This document shows, piece by piece, positions 51,938 through 63,135 of a stretch of 64,000 nt of DNA (positions within the stretch are counted from its first letter, which is position 1; the number at the start of each line of letters is the position of its first letter). Source of the DNA: Vespa crabro (Eukaryota > Arthropoda > Insecta > Hymenoptera > Vespidae); contig NC_060955.1 in assembly GCF_910589235.1 (NCBI RefSeq), positions 15,824,838 to 15,888,837 of the forward strand, in the 5' to 3' direction. The notes beneath the pieces are model-generated. The model did not search any database, had not been told where the DNA came from, and worked only from the letters and a program-made list of their open reading frames with translations. Position numbers and translations under genes: made by a program.

Positions 51938-54404
51938 ATGACATCAAAACCTGAAATTACTTTGGAGCACTTTTATATCTTCAATGGCACATATGCAAAA
52001 AAAGAAGGCGAAGTGAGTATCTTAATATAATTAGGAATATTAAGAATATTTCATATTATTCAAATTATAATACTGTAAATTTGTTTAAAAAGGAATTATA
52101 TAGATTAAACAGTAAATTTACATAAACATAACCTTTATCATTTTTGTAAGTGTTTTCATATTCATGTAGGAGGAGAAAAAAATACTTTATTATTACCCAG
52201 AAAAAGAATTAGATGTACAAATTAAAAATATAGGTCTTAGTGAAGCAATTATTAAATTCACAGAGTATGTATAATCATGTTTTATTTATTATGTTATTAT
52301 GAAAATGATTTAATTTAGATTACTTTTATTCCTATTGTTATTTAATAAATTAGATCTTTTAATCCTGGACAACCTTGTGATTATTGTCATACACATAAAA
52401 CTCGTCAAATTTATTATCAACCAGAACCAGATTTTTGGATGGTAATGGTAAGATATTGTGAAATAACATTATAAGTATGAATAATGTAAAATAAAGGCTA
52501 TATTTTATATTTCTATCACAGATTGTTGGTATACCATACGTCTGTAGAGAAAAGGATGGTAACAAATATATGGAATATCAAAATGATGAAGTCTCGAGTA
52601 GTGTTTGTCAAGCTATATTAAAACAAACTTATGTTATGTTTCGATTATTTATGGGTTCCTTTGAAACGATAATCAATGATCCTGATTGTGGTTCCATAAC
52701 TCTATTAAAACATAAACTTGAGCATTTCTTTTCAAGAGTAAGTAATAGTTTATGTATTAAATATAGCAATATATTGTACATTAATATAATTTATAACAAA
52801 TGTTTACAATCTTACATTGTTACAAGGATTTATCTATACATATTTGTTTTAGTACCTGCTATCATTAAAATTAAATAACAGTGATATTTTGGATGTTTTT
52901 CAAGGTTTGCAATTCTTACCTCTTGACAAAATCACATTTTTACAAGTACAATGCTTTATGAATCTTGTAGAAGCAATGTTTTCTCAAGTCAAATATACAG
53001 CATTTCTTTACAATGATCAGGTTGTATGGTAAATAGTTTTAATGCTTTAATAGTTTTATATTATAAATACGATACAAATCAGATGGTTTCTAATATATAT
53101 TTAGGAGTGGATTAGAACCAGAAGATATGCAAGTAGTATATAATTATTTAGTAAGCACATTATTACCAGCTCATCTTGAAAAAGAATTACACGGAGGATC
53201 AATGCCTCGAAATTCTCCATCACCATTCACAAGTTCCCATTATGGAAAGTATGTATAAATCTTTTATTATGTATTACAAAACATTATTATCTGCATTTAT
53301 ATCAACAGGTTTATTATTGGACCTTCCAGTATCAATGAACCAAGTTTAATAGGAAAATCTCCCACAGTTTTCATTAATTATTCAACCAAACCTGTATCTT
53401 TATATTTAGTTGTGTATCGTGCGTTAAGTGCTACAATATGTCTCTTTGTTGACAGTAAGTTAATCGAGAATATAATTCCTTATGTTATATACCAGGGTAA
53501 TTAAATATTATGATTATTCAGAAGTTGCAACGAACTATTGTCGAGATAACATGTTTAAAAGAAAATATTTATTAAATTATTTAAATATATTATATATATA
53601 TTATATATAATATATAATATTATCACTTATATATATATATAATAAAGTAACGGTGTAATTATATATATAAATATATATATTTATATATAAACTTTTTCAG
53701 GTAAAACAAATCTGTTAATAGACTTTTTTAAGAGTTTAGATAGTTTTCTTGGCCCACAATTAACTACATTAGTTAGTTGTGTGGCTGAACAATGTGCAAA
53801 ACATGTTATAGTGACACCAGAATCATCTACAAAATATTTATATTTTAATAAACTTAATCTTGCTTACAAAAGTACAATACATTTAGATAATAGAAGGTGT
53901 TCTAATGTGTTAACTACTCCTGAAGTATTAAGAATCATTACTGATATATATAACGATACTAATAGGTAAGAATTTTATATCCTTAGTTATATCTTAGTAA
54001 TTTTCTAAATTATGAATTGACATTATGAGGTTATCATACTTTTTTGTTATTCAGATTAAAAGAAGCTGGTGAGATCATTATTAAAACTATAAGTGATTAT
54101 TGGGTTATTGGAAAATTATCGAATTTGAGAGAATTTTTTGTTGTAATACAGCAAAAGAGTGCCAGTATTCTAGAGATCGATGGTATGTACATTTTTTTAA
54201 ATGTGCACAGACTCAATTTTGTTTTGTTATAAATTATCCTATATACTTCAAGAAAATATTTATATTCTCTAAGAAAATATCTATATACTCTAAGAAAATA
54301 TTTATTCTTTTTATATTTTCAAAATTGTTAATTTCTTGATATCTATTACAGATGAAGTAAAAAGACTTTGTGACAAACAATTAAAAAGTATATTTTTCCA
54401 CTGA
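51938..54404 (+). CDS. Ccz1: CCZ1, subunit of the Mon1-Ccz1 Rab7 exchange factor (10 exons, 463 aa)
   Basis: CCZ1 and MON1 form the guanine nucleotide exchange factor that activates Rab7 on late endosomes and autophagosomes. Exons: 51938-52012, 52170-52264, 52354-52447, 52522-52737, 52853-53028, 53105-53248, 53309-53454, 53701-53965, 54055-54182 and 54352-54404; phases fit throughout. The protein has the longin-type N-terminus (EHFYIFN, then IGLSEAI and FWMVM), the conserved YTAFLYNDQVVWSGLE in the second longin domain, and the C-terminal SDYWVIGK and VKRLCDKQ blocks. Length is slightly under the 482 of human CCZ1. Intron 7 (53455-53700) holds a TATA-rich microsatellite. The gene is tail to tail with NOP2. 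Confidence is high from many conserved blocks. Confidence 0.94.
53583..53690. repeat. TA-rich microsatellite in CCZ1 intron 7
   Basis: Roughly 108 bp of interrupted TA/ATAT repeats, just before the acceptor at 53700. Confidence 0.8.
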
Positions 54405-54815
54405 ATCTCCAGTGTTCAAAAAATTTAGAAAATGTATATTTTAACAAATAATATTCATTTTTGTTTGTAGTTGTAATTTGATAAACAAAAATACTTTTAA
54501 TTATGTATCAATAATACATTTTTTGAGAACTGATCTTTTAATTGCAATTTTATAAACAAGTTGTATAATTTATTTCTTCAATGTTATGTAAAATATATAT
54601 AATATATCCATATATATATTTAAAAGTATCTATTTTCTTAAGGCACGATATAAACATTATAAAATCATTTACATTTTTATGTAAATTAATTTAAATTTAT
54701 ATTATATTAATATTTTAATATCAATATTAAAAATTAATGAAGTAATGTTAGATCTTAAATATATATTGTAGTAATATTTTTAATTGGAAAGAATGTTAAA
54801 TTGTTTATATAATTT
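54405..54815. terminator. Shared 3' region of CCZ1 and NOP2
   Basis: This 411-bp AT-rich spacer separates convergent genes. On the minus strand AATAAA lies at 54569-54574, a possible NOP2 signal 240 bp past its stop. No canonical plus-strand hexamer stands out close to the CCZ1 stop, so CCZ1 may use a variant. The two 3' UTRs probably overlap or nearly touch. Confidence 0.4.
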
Positions 54816-55353
54816 TCACTCCAATGTTTCCTTTATTTGTTCTTCTTTAGAAATAATATTAGAAAATTTTTTAAGTTTTGCTACAAAAAATCCATCCATG
54901 TTGTGCGCATGTGGATAAAACCGTTTAGACAATTTAAGAGAAGGATGAAATCTATATTGTCTATAATTCGTAAAACCGTCAGCACCAAATTCTAAACCAG
55001 TAGGTACTAATTTGACATCACGTTTCTTCAAAGCAAAATCAATAATCCACTCATTTTCTTCTGGAAGAACTGAACATGTTGAATAAACTATAATACCACC
55101 TGACTCGGATCTAGCATTTACACAATCTATAGCCGCTAGTAATAACTCTCTTTGTAAAGTACAACAGCGTTGTACATCTATTTCATCTTTATTAGTTTTT
55201 ACACTAGGATCTTTTGCAACAACACCAGTGCCAGTGCATGGAGCATCCAATAATACTCTATCAAATCCTTTAATAATCTAGAAATATATAATTTAATTAA
55301 TTATGCATAAATAATACATTTTATCATGCAAAAGTAACATATTGATAACAAGC

Positions 55354-55393
<40 letters not shown>

Positions 55394-57612
55394 TATACTT
55401 ACAGAAGATAATTTTCTTCCATCATAACTGCAAATAATAGAATTGGCAATGCCAAGTCGATGAAAATTACCAACAATAGCTTTTATCCTGTCTTGATTTA
55501 TATCATTAGACAAGAGAATACCAGTATTTTTCATAAGTGCAGCAATATGAGAGGATTTTCCTCCTGGTGCTGCACACATATCTAGAATTCTTTCATTTTC
55601 CTTAGGATCTAATGCCATAACAGGAAGAAAACTTGATGCACCTTGAATAATATAATATCCTGCTAAATATTCTGGAGTTGCACCCATTGGTACTTGTGAT
55701 GAATACACTACTAATCCAACTTTTGTCCATTTTCCTATAGGATCTAGATTAACACCTCTGTTGATTAATGCCTAAGGAAGTAAAAAAATTGTTATAAATA
55801 ATAAGTAATAATAAAATAATTAAAATACTAAAATTATAAATATTTATTATTTTTTATGAACTTACTTCTGCTAAGTCACGACGCCGAGTTTTTAGTGTAT
55901 TTGTACGAATGGTCATAGGCCTTTGTACTTCGCTTGCTTCTAAGAATTCAAGTAATTCATCCAATGAAAATATCTGCATTAATTTTTCCAAAAGAAAATT
56001 ATTATAACTATAATATGTGCACAGATCATGTTGAAGCAAATTTAAATACTCTGAGCGTGATCTAAAATGCAATATAACAGTAGTTATTTTCTTTACAATA
56101 ATCATGACACACATAAAAAGAAACATATTAGCAAATATACCTATTTTCTTCTCGTAATTTTTTAAAATTTGATAACACCATAATAACATCTCGTATACGT
56201 TGTTGTATTTCTTTTAAGTCTGTAACATTTGCAAGTTCTTTTTCCATTGGAAATGAAAACATATTTTGTTGGGTTGCCATTTCTTTCATTTCTGCTTCTG
56301 CAAGTTCCCTATTAGATTCAAATATTTAAGTATATTTTACCTATAGAAATGTGATTAACTTTTTATACTAATATATATGATGAATTATAAACCATACAAT
56401 AAGTTATATATTCTTAATTATAACATACGCATCTTATGATTTATTAATTATAATTTTACTTGTTGTAATGTGTCTGCATTTTGACTTTATTCTATAATTT
56501 CTTTTTTTAATAACATTGTAATTATTTACAAATGAATCTGTTATAATAATTTGTTTACTTACTCTTCTTTTTCTTGTTTTTTTCTTAACTTTTTATTTGC
56601 CTTTTCTATAGGTAATAAATCATCTTTTTCATCAAAATTCATGTTTCCAGTTTCTTCATCTTCACTAAATTCCATATCATCAGTTTCTTCTTCCAAATCA
56701 TCAGTCAATAATTTATTTGTGTTTTTTAATTTCTTACTTTGTACTTCATTATTTTTATCAAATTTTTTATTTTTGTAATTATTTTTCTCATTATTTTTCT
56801 CTTTTCTTGAATCTGTATAATCATTTTTTGTTTTCATAGCATGAACTAATGTCTTATCTTTAGTTTTGTTTATTTTTTTATTCTGTTCTTTATTAGATAT
56901 AATTAATAATTCATTTTTATTATTTATTTCCATATCACTACTTTCTTCTAAACTAGATTCTGTATTAATAGTTGTTGCTTTCACAATATTTTTCAATGAT
57001 GTGCTTTTAATTTTCTTAGATTTCTTACTTTGTGTTTTCTTATTTCTATCGTATTGCTTATTATCAATATCAATTTCTGTATTATTATTTGTTAATTCAT
57101 CAAACTCTGTATTGTTTTCTTTTGTAGGTTTAGGTAAAAGTTTTGTTTTTATTTTCCTTTTTAGCTTGTTTTGTACTTCATCATTTTTACTAGACACTGT
57201 ATTTTCTTCATTAATTTCCATGCTACTGTTTATATCTTCAGTAATATTATTTTTAATAGCATTAACTACATTTTTCTTTATATCTCCTTTACTTTGTATA
57301 CTATTCTGTATATCTTTAAATTTTTTAATATTTTGTGCATTTTCTTTTAATTTTTGTTTCTTTAATAATCTTTTTTTAACTCTTTGTTTTTGACGATGGC
57401 TTAATGTGCTTTCATTTTTCACTGTAATATATAGCATATACAATAACTTTTTATGTTAATTATAAAAATAAATTAATACTTAAATCTGTAACTAAAATAA
57501 ATTAATTTAATATACCTGCCAATCCAGGAAATACTGGATCTCCTTGCTTTTTCGTCTTTTTACCTTTACCACTAGGTATAACTGTCTTATCGAATTTCGC
57601 TTTTCGCCCCAT
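54816..57612 (-). CDS. Nop2: NOP2/NSUN1 nucleolar rRNA cytosine-5 methyltransferase (6 exons, 716 aa)
   Basis: Nucleolar enzyme of the NOL1/NOP2/Sun family that makes 5-methylcytosine in large-subunit rRNA and is needed for 60S maturation. Exons: 57612-57516, 57421-56563, 56308-56141, 56061-55866, 55771-55403 and 55277-54816; phases fit. The start MGRKAKFDKT is followed by a long Lys/Asn/Glu-rich low-complexity region (about residues 35-320), typical of NOP2. The catalytic part has the SAM-binding DMCAAPGGKSSH (residues 504-515), the release cysteine in DAPCTGTG (Cys577) and the nucleophile in YSTCSV (Cys631). FYPHAHNMDGFFVAKLKK near the C-terminus is family-specific. Intron 5 contains a (GT)n run. 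The second exon has an artefactual antisense open frame. Confidence 0.95.
55358..55391. repeat. (GT)n microsatellite in NOP2 intron 5
   Basis: A 34-bp pure GT/CA run beginning about 12 bp from the donor of the 125-bp intron 55278-55402. On the transcribed RNA it reads as CA repeats immediately after the 5' splice site. Confidence 0.9.
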
Positions 57613-58452
57613 TTAACTAAAAACGACCAATTTTTATAACAATAAATTTATTGAATTCAATTGTTTATTATAGAATAATTTCACACTAACTTGTTTAGTT
57701 CGTTAATAGATACCAACTGAAATTGTATTTAGACTTTAACAAAACTTATATAGAAGATATATGGATTCTTTTCTTCTGTTGTATATCTGTCATAAAATAA
57801 TCTTGTATTATTGATTATGTACATAAAATGTAATTAAACTTACTAAGTATTTACAATATTCTCGAAGCTGAACACGTGAATCAGGCGTCCATAACCTCTT
57901 ACTTCTCTTATTGACTCTTTTCAGAACCTTCCAGTTTTTAAAAAATCTGCCCACAATTTTAATTCTATATTTTAAACGTTAGGTGGCGTAATAATTTATC
58001 GAATTCTTTATTTTATTTGAATGATGTATGAATTATTATTAAATACACGTTACTTATCGATATGCTGTTTATTTATTAAAAATATAATTTTAATGTAATA
58101 TTCAATCGCGCCCTGATATTTACATCAATATTCTGATGTACTCATAGCGCCATCTGACTTTGCAAATGCAAGGTTGAAATTGTAGTCTATGTTTGATATT
58201 GTAACTAAGATTTCTTATATCTATAACTATTGCAAATAATTAAATAAGGCGTACTGAGGAAATGAATTAAATGCTTAGCGATTTACGACAAAATCTATAA
58301 ATAAGTACTAAAGTAATAATTTATGAAATTATCTAATATTCTATTCATGGCATAAAAAATAAATTATTACATTCCGACATAAGAAAAAATACTTAAAATA
58401 AGAAGATTCATTCAAATGAAAACATTCATTTAACCTTTCAAAATTTTCAAAA
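57613..58452. promoter_or_regulatory. Divergent promoter region of NOP2 and mRpL39
   Basis: AT-rich 0.84 kb between two head-to-head ribosome-biogenesis or translation genes. TAGGTGGCGT (57980-57989) and GCGCCATCTG (58147-58156, minus strand CAGATGGCGC) match or nearly match the YAGRKGGCGC core known for Drosophila CTCF. TTATCGATATG near 58053-58063 resembles a DRE. No TATA box is obvious and no other gene is visible. Confidence 0.4.
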
Positions 58453-59615
58453 ATGTTTCAAAGGTTTGTGTAATATTTTAAATATACCATAGTAGTAAAA
58501 GGTTTTTATGGGCAAAACAATCTTCTAATTTCTTTATAGATATTTTCAATAGTAATTAGTAATATATTAAAAAATTGTGAATTTATAAGTTTTATTATAT
58601 GATTTTTTGTAGATGTGGAAGCTTGTGTTTAAATAATTTGAAGTTGCAATCACATATATCTTCAAGATATGTGAGTATATTATCAAAAACAGAAGCAAAG
58701 AAAAGAAGAAATGAGCTCTTCGATGAACAGAAAAAAATTCAACGAGCTGCTATTGGTAGAATAGAAAAAATTGAAGTTAAATATCAATCACCAATAGAAG
58801 AAGTTGTTTTAGTTATGAATAAAGATATCTCAACTCCTCATGATTGCGCGAAACATATTTCTGAAGGTATTACTAATGTATCTGCTTTAGCATTAGTTGA
58901 TGGAAATCCATGGGATATGCATAAACCTTTGACATCTAATTGCAACTTAGAACTTTTGAGCATGTTGACTCCAAAGATAAGTACAGTGAATTATGCTTTT
59001 TGGCGAACTTGTTCTTTTATTCTGGGTGCTATAGCAGATACTGCTTTTAAAGATGACATAACAGTACATTTACACAGTTTTCCAACACCTGTAATAAAGT
59101 CTGGGAGTTTTGTACATGATGTATTTATTGATTTACATGATTGGAAACCATCGGAAGCAGAGTTAAAAGCAATGTCTGCTTTATTTGTAAAACTGATAAA
59201 TAGTGGGTTACCTGTAGAAAGACTAGAAACAACAGAAAATATTGCCAAAGAAATGTTTCATGAAAATCCGTTTAAATTTAGACAAATACCTGATATTGCT
59301 GCTCATAGTATTGATAATAAAATTACTCTTTATAGAATAGGAGATCATATAGATATTAGTAAAGGTCCTATGATAAGTAATACAAATATAATAGGACGTT
59401 GTACTGTTGCTGCCGTTCATAAGTTAATGTCAGACGATGACGAAATTATTTATCGTTTTCAAGGAATCGCTATTCCTAAAGGTATCCTCCTCAATCATTT
59501 CGCATATAGTATATTGGAAGATCGTGCTAAAAAACTAAATGATGTAATGTGGCAACCACAGAAAAATTTGGAAGAAGATTTTGCAGAAAATATGCAATTA
59601 GGTATTAAAAATTAG
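58453..59615 (+). CDS. mRpL39: Mitochondrial ribosomal protein L39 (2 exons, about 337 aa)
   Basis: Large-subunit component of the mitochondrial ribosome. The main body (58613-59615) encodes the TGS-like and ThrRS-related fold of this family: EKIEVKYQ, then VLVMNKDISTPHDCAKHIS, ALVDGNPWDMHKPL, FWRTCSF, AFKDDITVHL, and near the end LYRIGDHIDISKGP and YRFQGIAIP. Two starts are possible. One reads an unspliced frame from ATG 58599 (338 aa). I prefer a short first exon 58453-58463 joined to 58613, because a GT donor at 58464 and a pyrimidine-rich TTTTTTGTAG acceptor at 58612 restore phase and give MFQRCGSLCLNN, a basic presequence-like start. The gene is divergent from NOP2 and convergent with the F-box gene. 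Family identity is secure; the first exon is tentative. Confidence 0.9.
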
Positions 59616-59765
59616 AAAGTTGGAAAGTATTGTATAAATGCATATAAACTTTATAAATTGTAATTTTTTATTAATTTGTTTAAACCCTACTTTTTTCCTT
59701 ATTAATTTGATTCTTTATTTATAGATTTTACTTAATTATTGTAATATTATTGATAAAATTATTTA

Positions 59766-59834
<69 letters not shown>

Positions 59835-60336
59835 GAGATTATATATATATATATATAATCTCTATTTTCTCAATAATTTAAATGCGGAAGTCATTTAATT
59901 TTGTTAACATTTTTATAATTTTAATATTAAAATTTTTAGAAAAATAAATTAAAATGTTCATAAAGAAGTATTATTATTAATTTTATGCAAGTAAATGAGA
60001 CATTATAATAAAGTTATTGGAAGATAAAATCTAGTATATAGTTTATAGTATATATAAATTTTTAGTTTTAGAAGGATGCTTTTTAAATGAATTCCTGACA
60101 AATTATAAACATATAATCAAAATTTTGATGATAATATATAAAACATGATAAAAATTTTGATTCTTATTAATATAATAGATTATATGTTAAAATATAATAG
60201 ATTATATGTCAAAAATTTAAAAATTATATAGCAATTTTTCCAATATCTTTTGCTTATCAAAAGATTACATCAATTCTAACAAAAGTATACCATTTTTCTG
60301 TTTTGTGTTATAATTAAAAAATTTATTTGTAATGTA
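59616..60336. other. Convergent 3' spacer of mRpL39 and the F-box gene
   Basis: Very AT-rich 0.72 kb with a long TA tract and an adjacent perfect palindrome (59771-59866). No canonical AATAAA is prominent near the mRpL39 stop. No coding sequence is seen. Confidence 0.5.
59771..59866. repeat. (TA)n tract with a 36-bp perfect palindrome
   Basis: About 60 bp of pure TA (59771-59830) is followed directly by a palindrome, AATAGAGATT then (AT)8 then AATCTCTATT (59831-59866). The outer 10-bp arms are non-repetitive and pair exactly. Confidence 0.92.
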
Positions 60337-62216
60337 CTAAGAAGAATGACGTATATGACGAGAACTATTAAGCTCCCAAGTAAAATTTCCTGGTAATCTA
60401 TTAGCCAATGAAGCAGGACACATGATATCGAGTTTTAAATAAAGCTCTGGCCGATTAGTTGTTTTCGTATATATTTCTAGCTCATTGGACTGCAATAAAG
60501 TTCTTACAGTAAAAGGTGCCAGTTCTAGTGAACATTTTAATTCTACAGCTATGATGAGATTGAAACAAGGTGTTCCATGAATTTTTTCAATATCTTCTTG
60601 GACATTTTCGTGATCAGTTACTGGTAAGGATTTGATTTTGCTCTCATAAGCATACTTATTCATGTTCCCATAATAAAAAAATTGTCCACCATATTCTCCA
60701 TAACCAGAATATGTGGATACTGGTGGTATTCTTGGAGGTGGTATGGACGGTTCCTATATACAAAGCTTTTTATTTAATATTGTATGTATGAAATTATGAA
60801 AATATTTATACTTTCATGTAAATTGAAAGAAAGTTATTTAAGATAAAAAATATGATGAGTTTTAATTAAATTTTATATAGCAATAATTATTAAAAGATGA
60901 CAATATAAAATTGTATAAAAAAATAAAAATATTAGTCATCACATTATAACATAAATGTTACCTGAAAAAGTAATTCTCGTTCATATTGTAAATTTTCATA
61001 ATAATGTTCATTGACACTGCTAACTAAACGACGTAATCTGAGGTACATAAAACGCTGCTGGTCTTTCCAAGAATTTTCATCAGGTATACTTGGAATTTTT
61101 AGACAAGTGAACCAAGCTCGTTTTATTACATATTTTAGCTTCATACTAATAATACCATTTTTGATTCCTTCATTAGACAATATATTAAATGATAAAACTT
61201 GACGTCCTTCTGCAAGACAGTCTAGAACATCTATAGCTTTACATCCGGACACCAAAACAGATCTAATCATAAAATTACTTTGTAAGTACATAGAAAATAA
61301 AAATTATATTTGGAAAAGGAGGTATTGTACATTTATCTTTTATTCATTTATATATTTCTGCATTTTATCATATAAGTATATTTCTTTTTACCTGTTCACT
61401 TTGCATTCAGAATTTTTTTCAAAATAGTTCATAAAGCGCTTGCAATCAGATATAAAGAAAATAATGCTAGAATCTGGCGGATGGAGCCCAAATAAAGAAA
61501 CAGGACAATTTATAGCACGATGAAGCAAACTATTTAAATTATCAAGCAGACTACCAGCATAAAAACAAAGTCGTGAAAATTTCTCTGGTTTTGAAGGATG
61601 TGTATATCTCCAAGTTACAGCTCTGAGCATCTTGTATTGTGCCATGACCATTTCTAGGATATTGAATACTCTGCTGAAGGTTAGTAGGTCAGCACCTGTC
61701 TTAACTTTCATTATCATTGTTTCTGTATGTTTCATTGCACTTTCAAGTTTTGTACCAGCAATAAGAAATGAAGTATTCAAAACTATCGTAGCGACGTTCG
61801 AACAACGTCTGAAAAAATCATATGGTCTTTTGATTTATTTGCTATTATTATGTATAAATATTAACCGGTAATCACATTTAAAAATGCAAGTATAATAACT
61901 GATTACAAATATGAATCACCGATTAATACTTATTCCTGTTAATAAATAAATGATGATAGTGATTATATCAACATATTTTTATCAAGGTGAGAATTTATTA
62001 TATTTCAATGAATATTCGTTAGATATTCCACCTGGACACTAGACGAACTGCAGTAGCTACATCATGTAAGGGTAATAAACGTAATACTATTTCTAAAACT
62101 TCTGGTGGAAGTGTGTCCAGAGTGTGGTAGTAAAAACTTTCATCGACCGTATGCTTTTGCATATTCTTCTGCTCTTTGCATCTCGATGATGTTTTTCGAC
62201 GCTTATTTGGGTTCAT
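60337..62216 (-). CDS. F-box protein (4 exons, 444 aa)
   Basis: Exons 62216-62032, 61808-61392, 61277-60962 and 60753-60337 join in phase to 444 residues. An F-box lies at about residues 33-62 (LDTLPPEVLEIVLRLLPLHD, then VRLVSRRCS), so the protein should bind Skp1 and act as the substrate receptor of an SCF ubiquitin ligase. The remainder has no leucine-rich or WD repeats that I can see. It is mixed alpha/beta, with a helical stretch KTGADLLTFSRVFNILEMVM after the F-box and a Pro/Tyr/Gly-rich stretch (PSIPPPRIPP, then GYGEYGG) at the start of exon 4. I cannot name the orthologue; FBXO28-like architecture was considered, but its key blocks are missing. The first ATG of the open frame was chosen as start. 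Exon 3's acceptor has a weak pyrimidine tract. Confidence 0.8.
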
Positions 62217-63135
62217 TTGAAAAGAAATCCTAATAAAAGCTATGTTCTTAATTTGGATAAAATTTTGTCTTTTCGTATTGCGTTTCAAATTTTGTACAAA
62301 TATAGCCAACGAAATATTATTATTTTGTTAAACATATCAACGTAATATATCGTTTCGTCGTTAGAAAATAAATATATTCGTATATTATTATTAAAATATA
62401 TTCGAGTGAAAATTTAGTAAAAACTAAAATGTCATATAATATCTGCTATAATAAAACAAAAGAATCGTTCCTTGAAATAGTTCGTTCATTATAATCGTGT
62501 TTAAACACAATTAATATTTTTAAAAGTATGTAATGTTATAAAAACGCAAATCGCAGGATTCTTGGTAAATACCCGCTATTACCTATAAATATAAAATTAT
62601 TCCCTAATATTGAAGTAATATAATAATATTTGTATTCTATTAGGATGATATTATAGATGTATTAAAATTACGAGTAATAAAGTTAATGACTCTGGCATTT
62701 CGTCGACACATCGATATTAAAATTTTATTAAAATATTCTAGAAATGGTGCACAGCAAATAACGTTACATTTATTTGTTATCTTCTTTGTTCCATCGTAAG
62801 CAAATTTAAGATTTATTCGTCTTCTTTCGAATTTTTCGAAAACAAAATTTTGTATAAGAATTTTCGACGAGACAAAACAAAAGAATAATTTAATAACTTC
62901 ATCATTGTTATACATAATACATTGATTTTACCATTAAAAAAGATATATAAAGACTATGTAGAAAAAAAGTTCAATACGCCATATATAAGAAATTGAAACT
63001 CATTAATGCTAATTTTTTTTTTATCGGTGCATCTTCAGAAAACTAACAAAGATTTCAACGTAAAGTCTATCATATCTCTAGATATACATACGAGAGAAAA
63101 AGCTTTTAAATCAATACATTCGATACGTCTTATTG
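62217..63135. other. Spacer between the zinc-finger gene and the F-box gene
   Basis: AT-rich 0.92 kb upstream of the F-box gene and downstream of the zinc-finger gene, both on the minus strand. Short open frames here lack any family hallmark. The 3' UTR of the zinc-finger gene and the F-box promoter must lie within it. Confidence 0.5.

Noticed and set aside
54640..54656. TAAGGCACG string resembling the start of mir-124
   Set aside because: Only the first nine bases agree and there is no flanking hairpin; also AT-rich spacer between convergent genes.
56866..57393. 175-aa plus-strand frame opposite NOP2 exon 2
   Set aside because: Antisense shadow of the Lys/Asn/Glu-rich region of NOP2; hydrophobic composition is the complement of AAA/GAA-type codons.
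60337..62216. Naming the F-box gene FBXO28
   Set aside because: The F-box and a following helical region are compatible, but the blocks I associate with FBXO28 after the F-box are not visible, so no orthologue is assigned.
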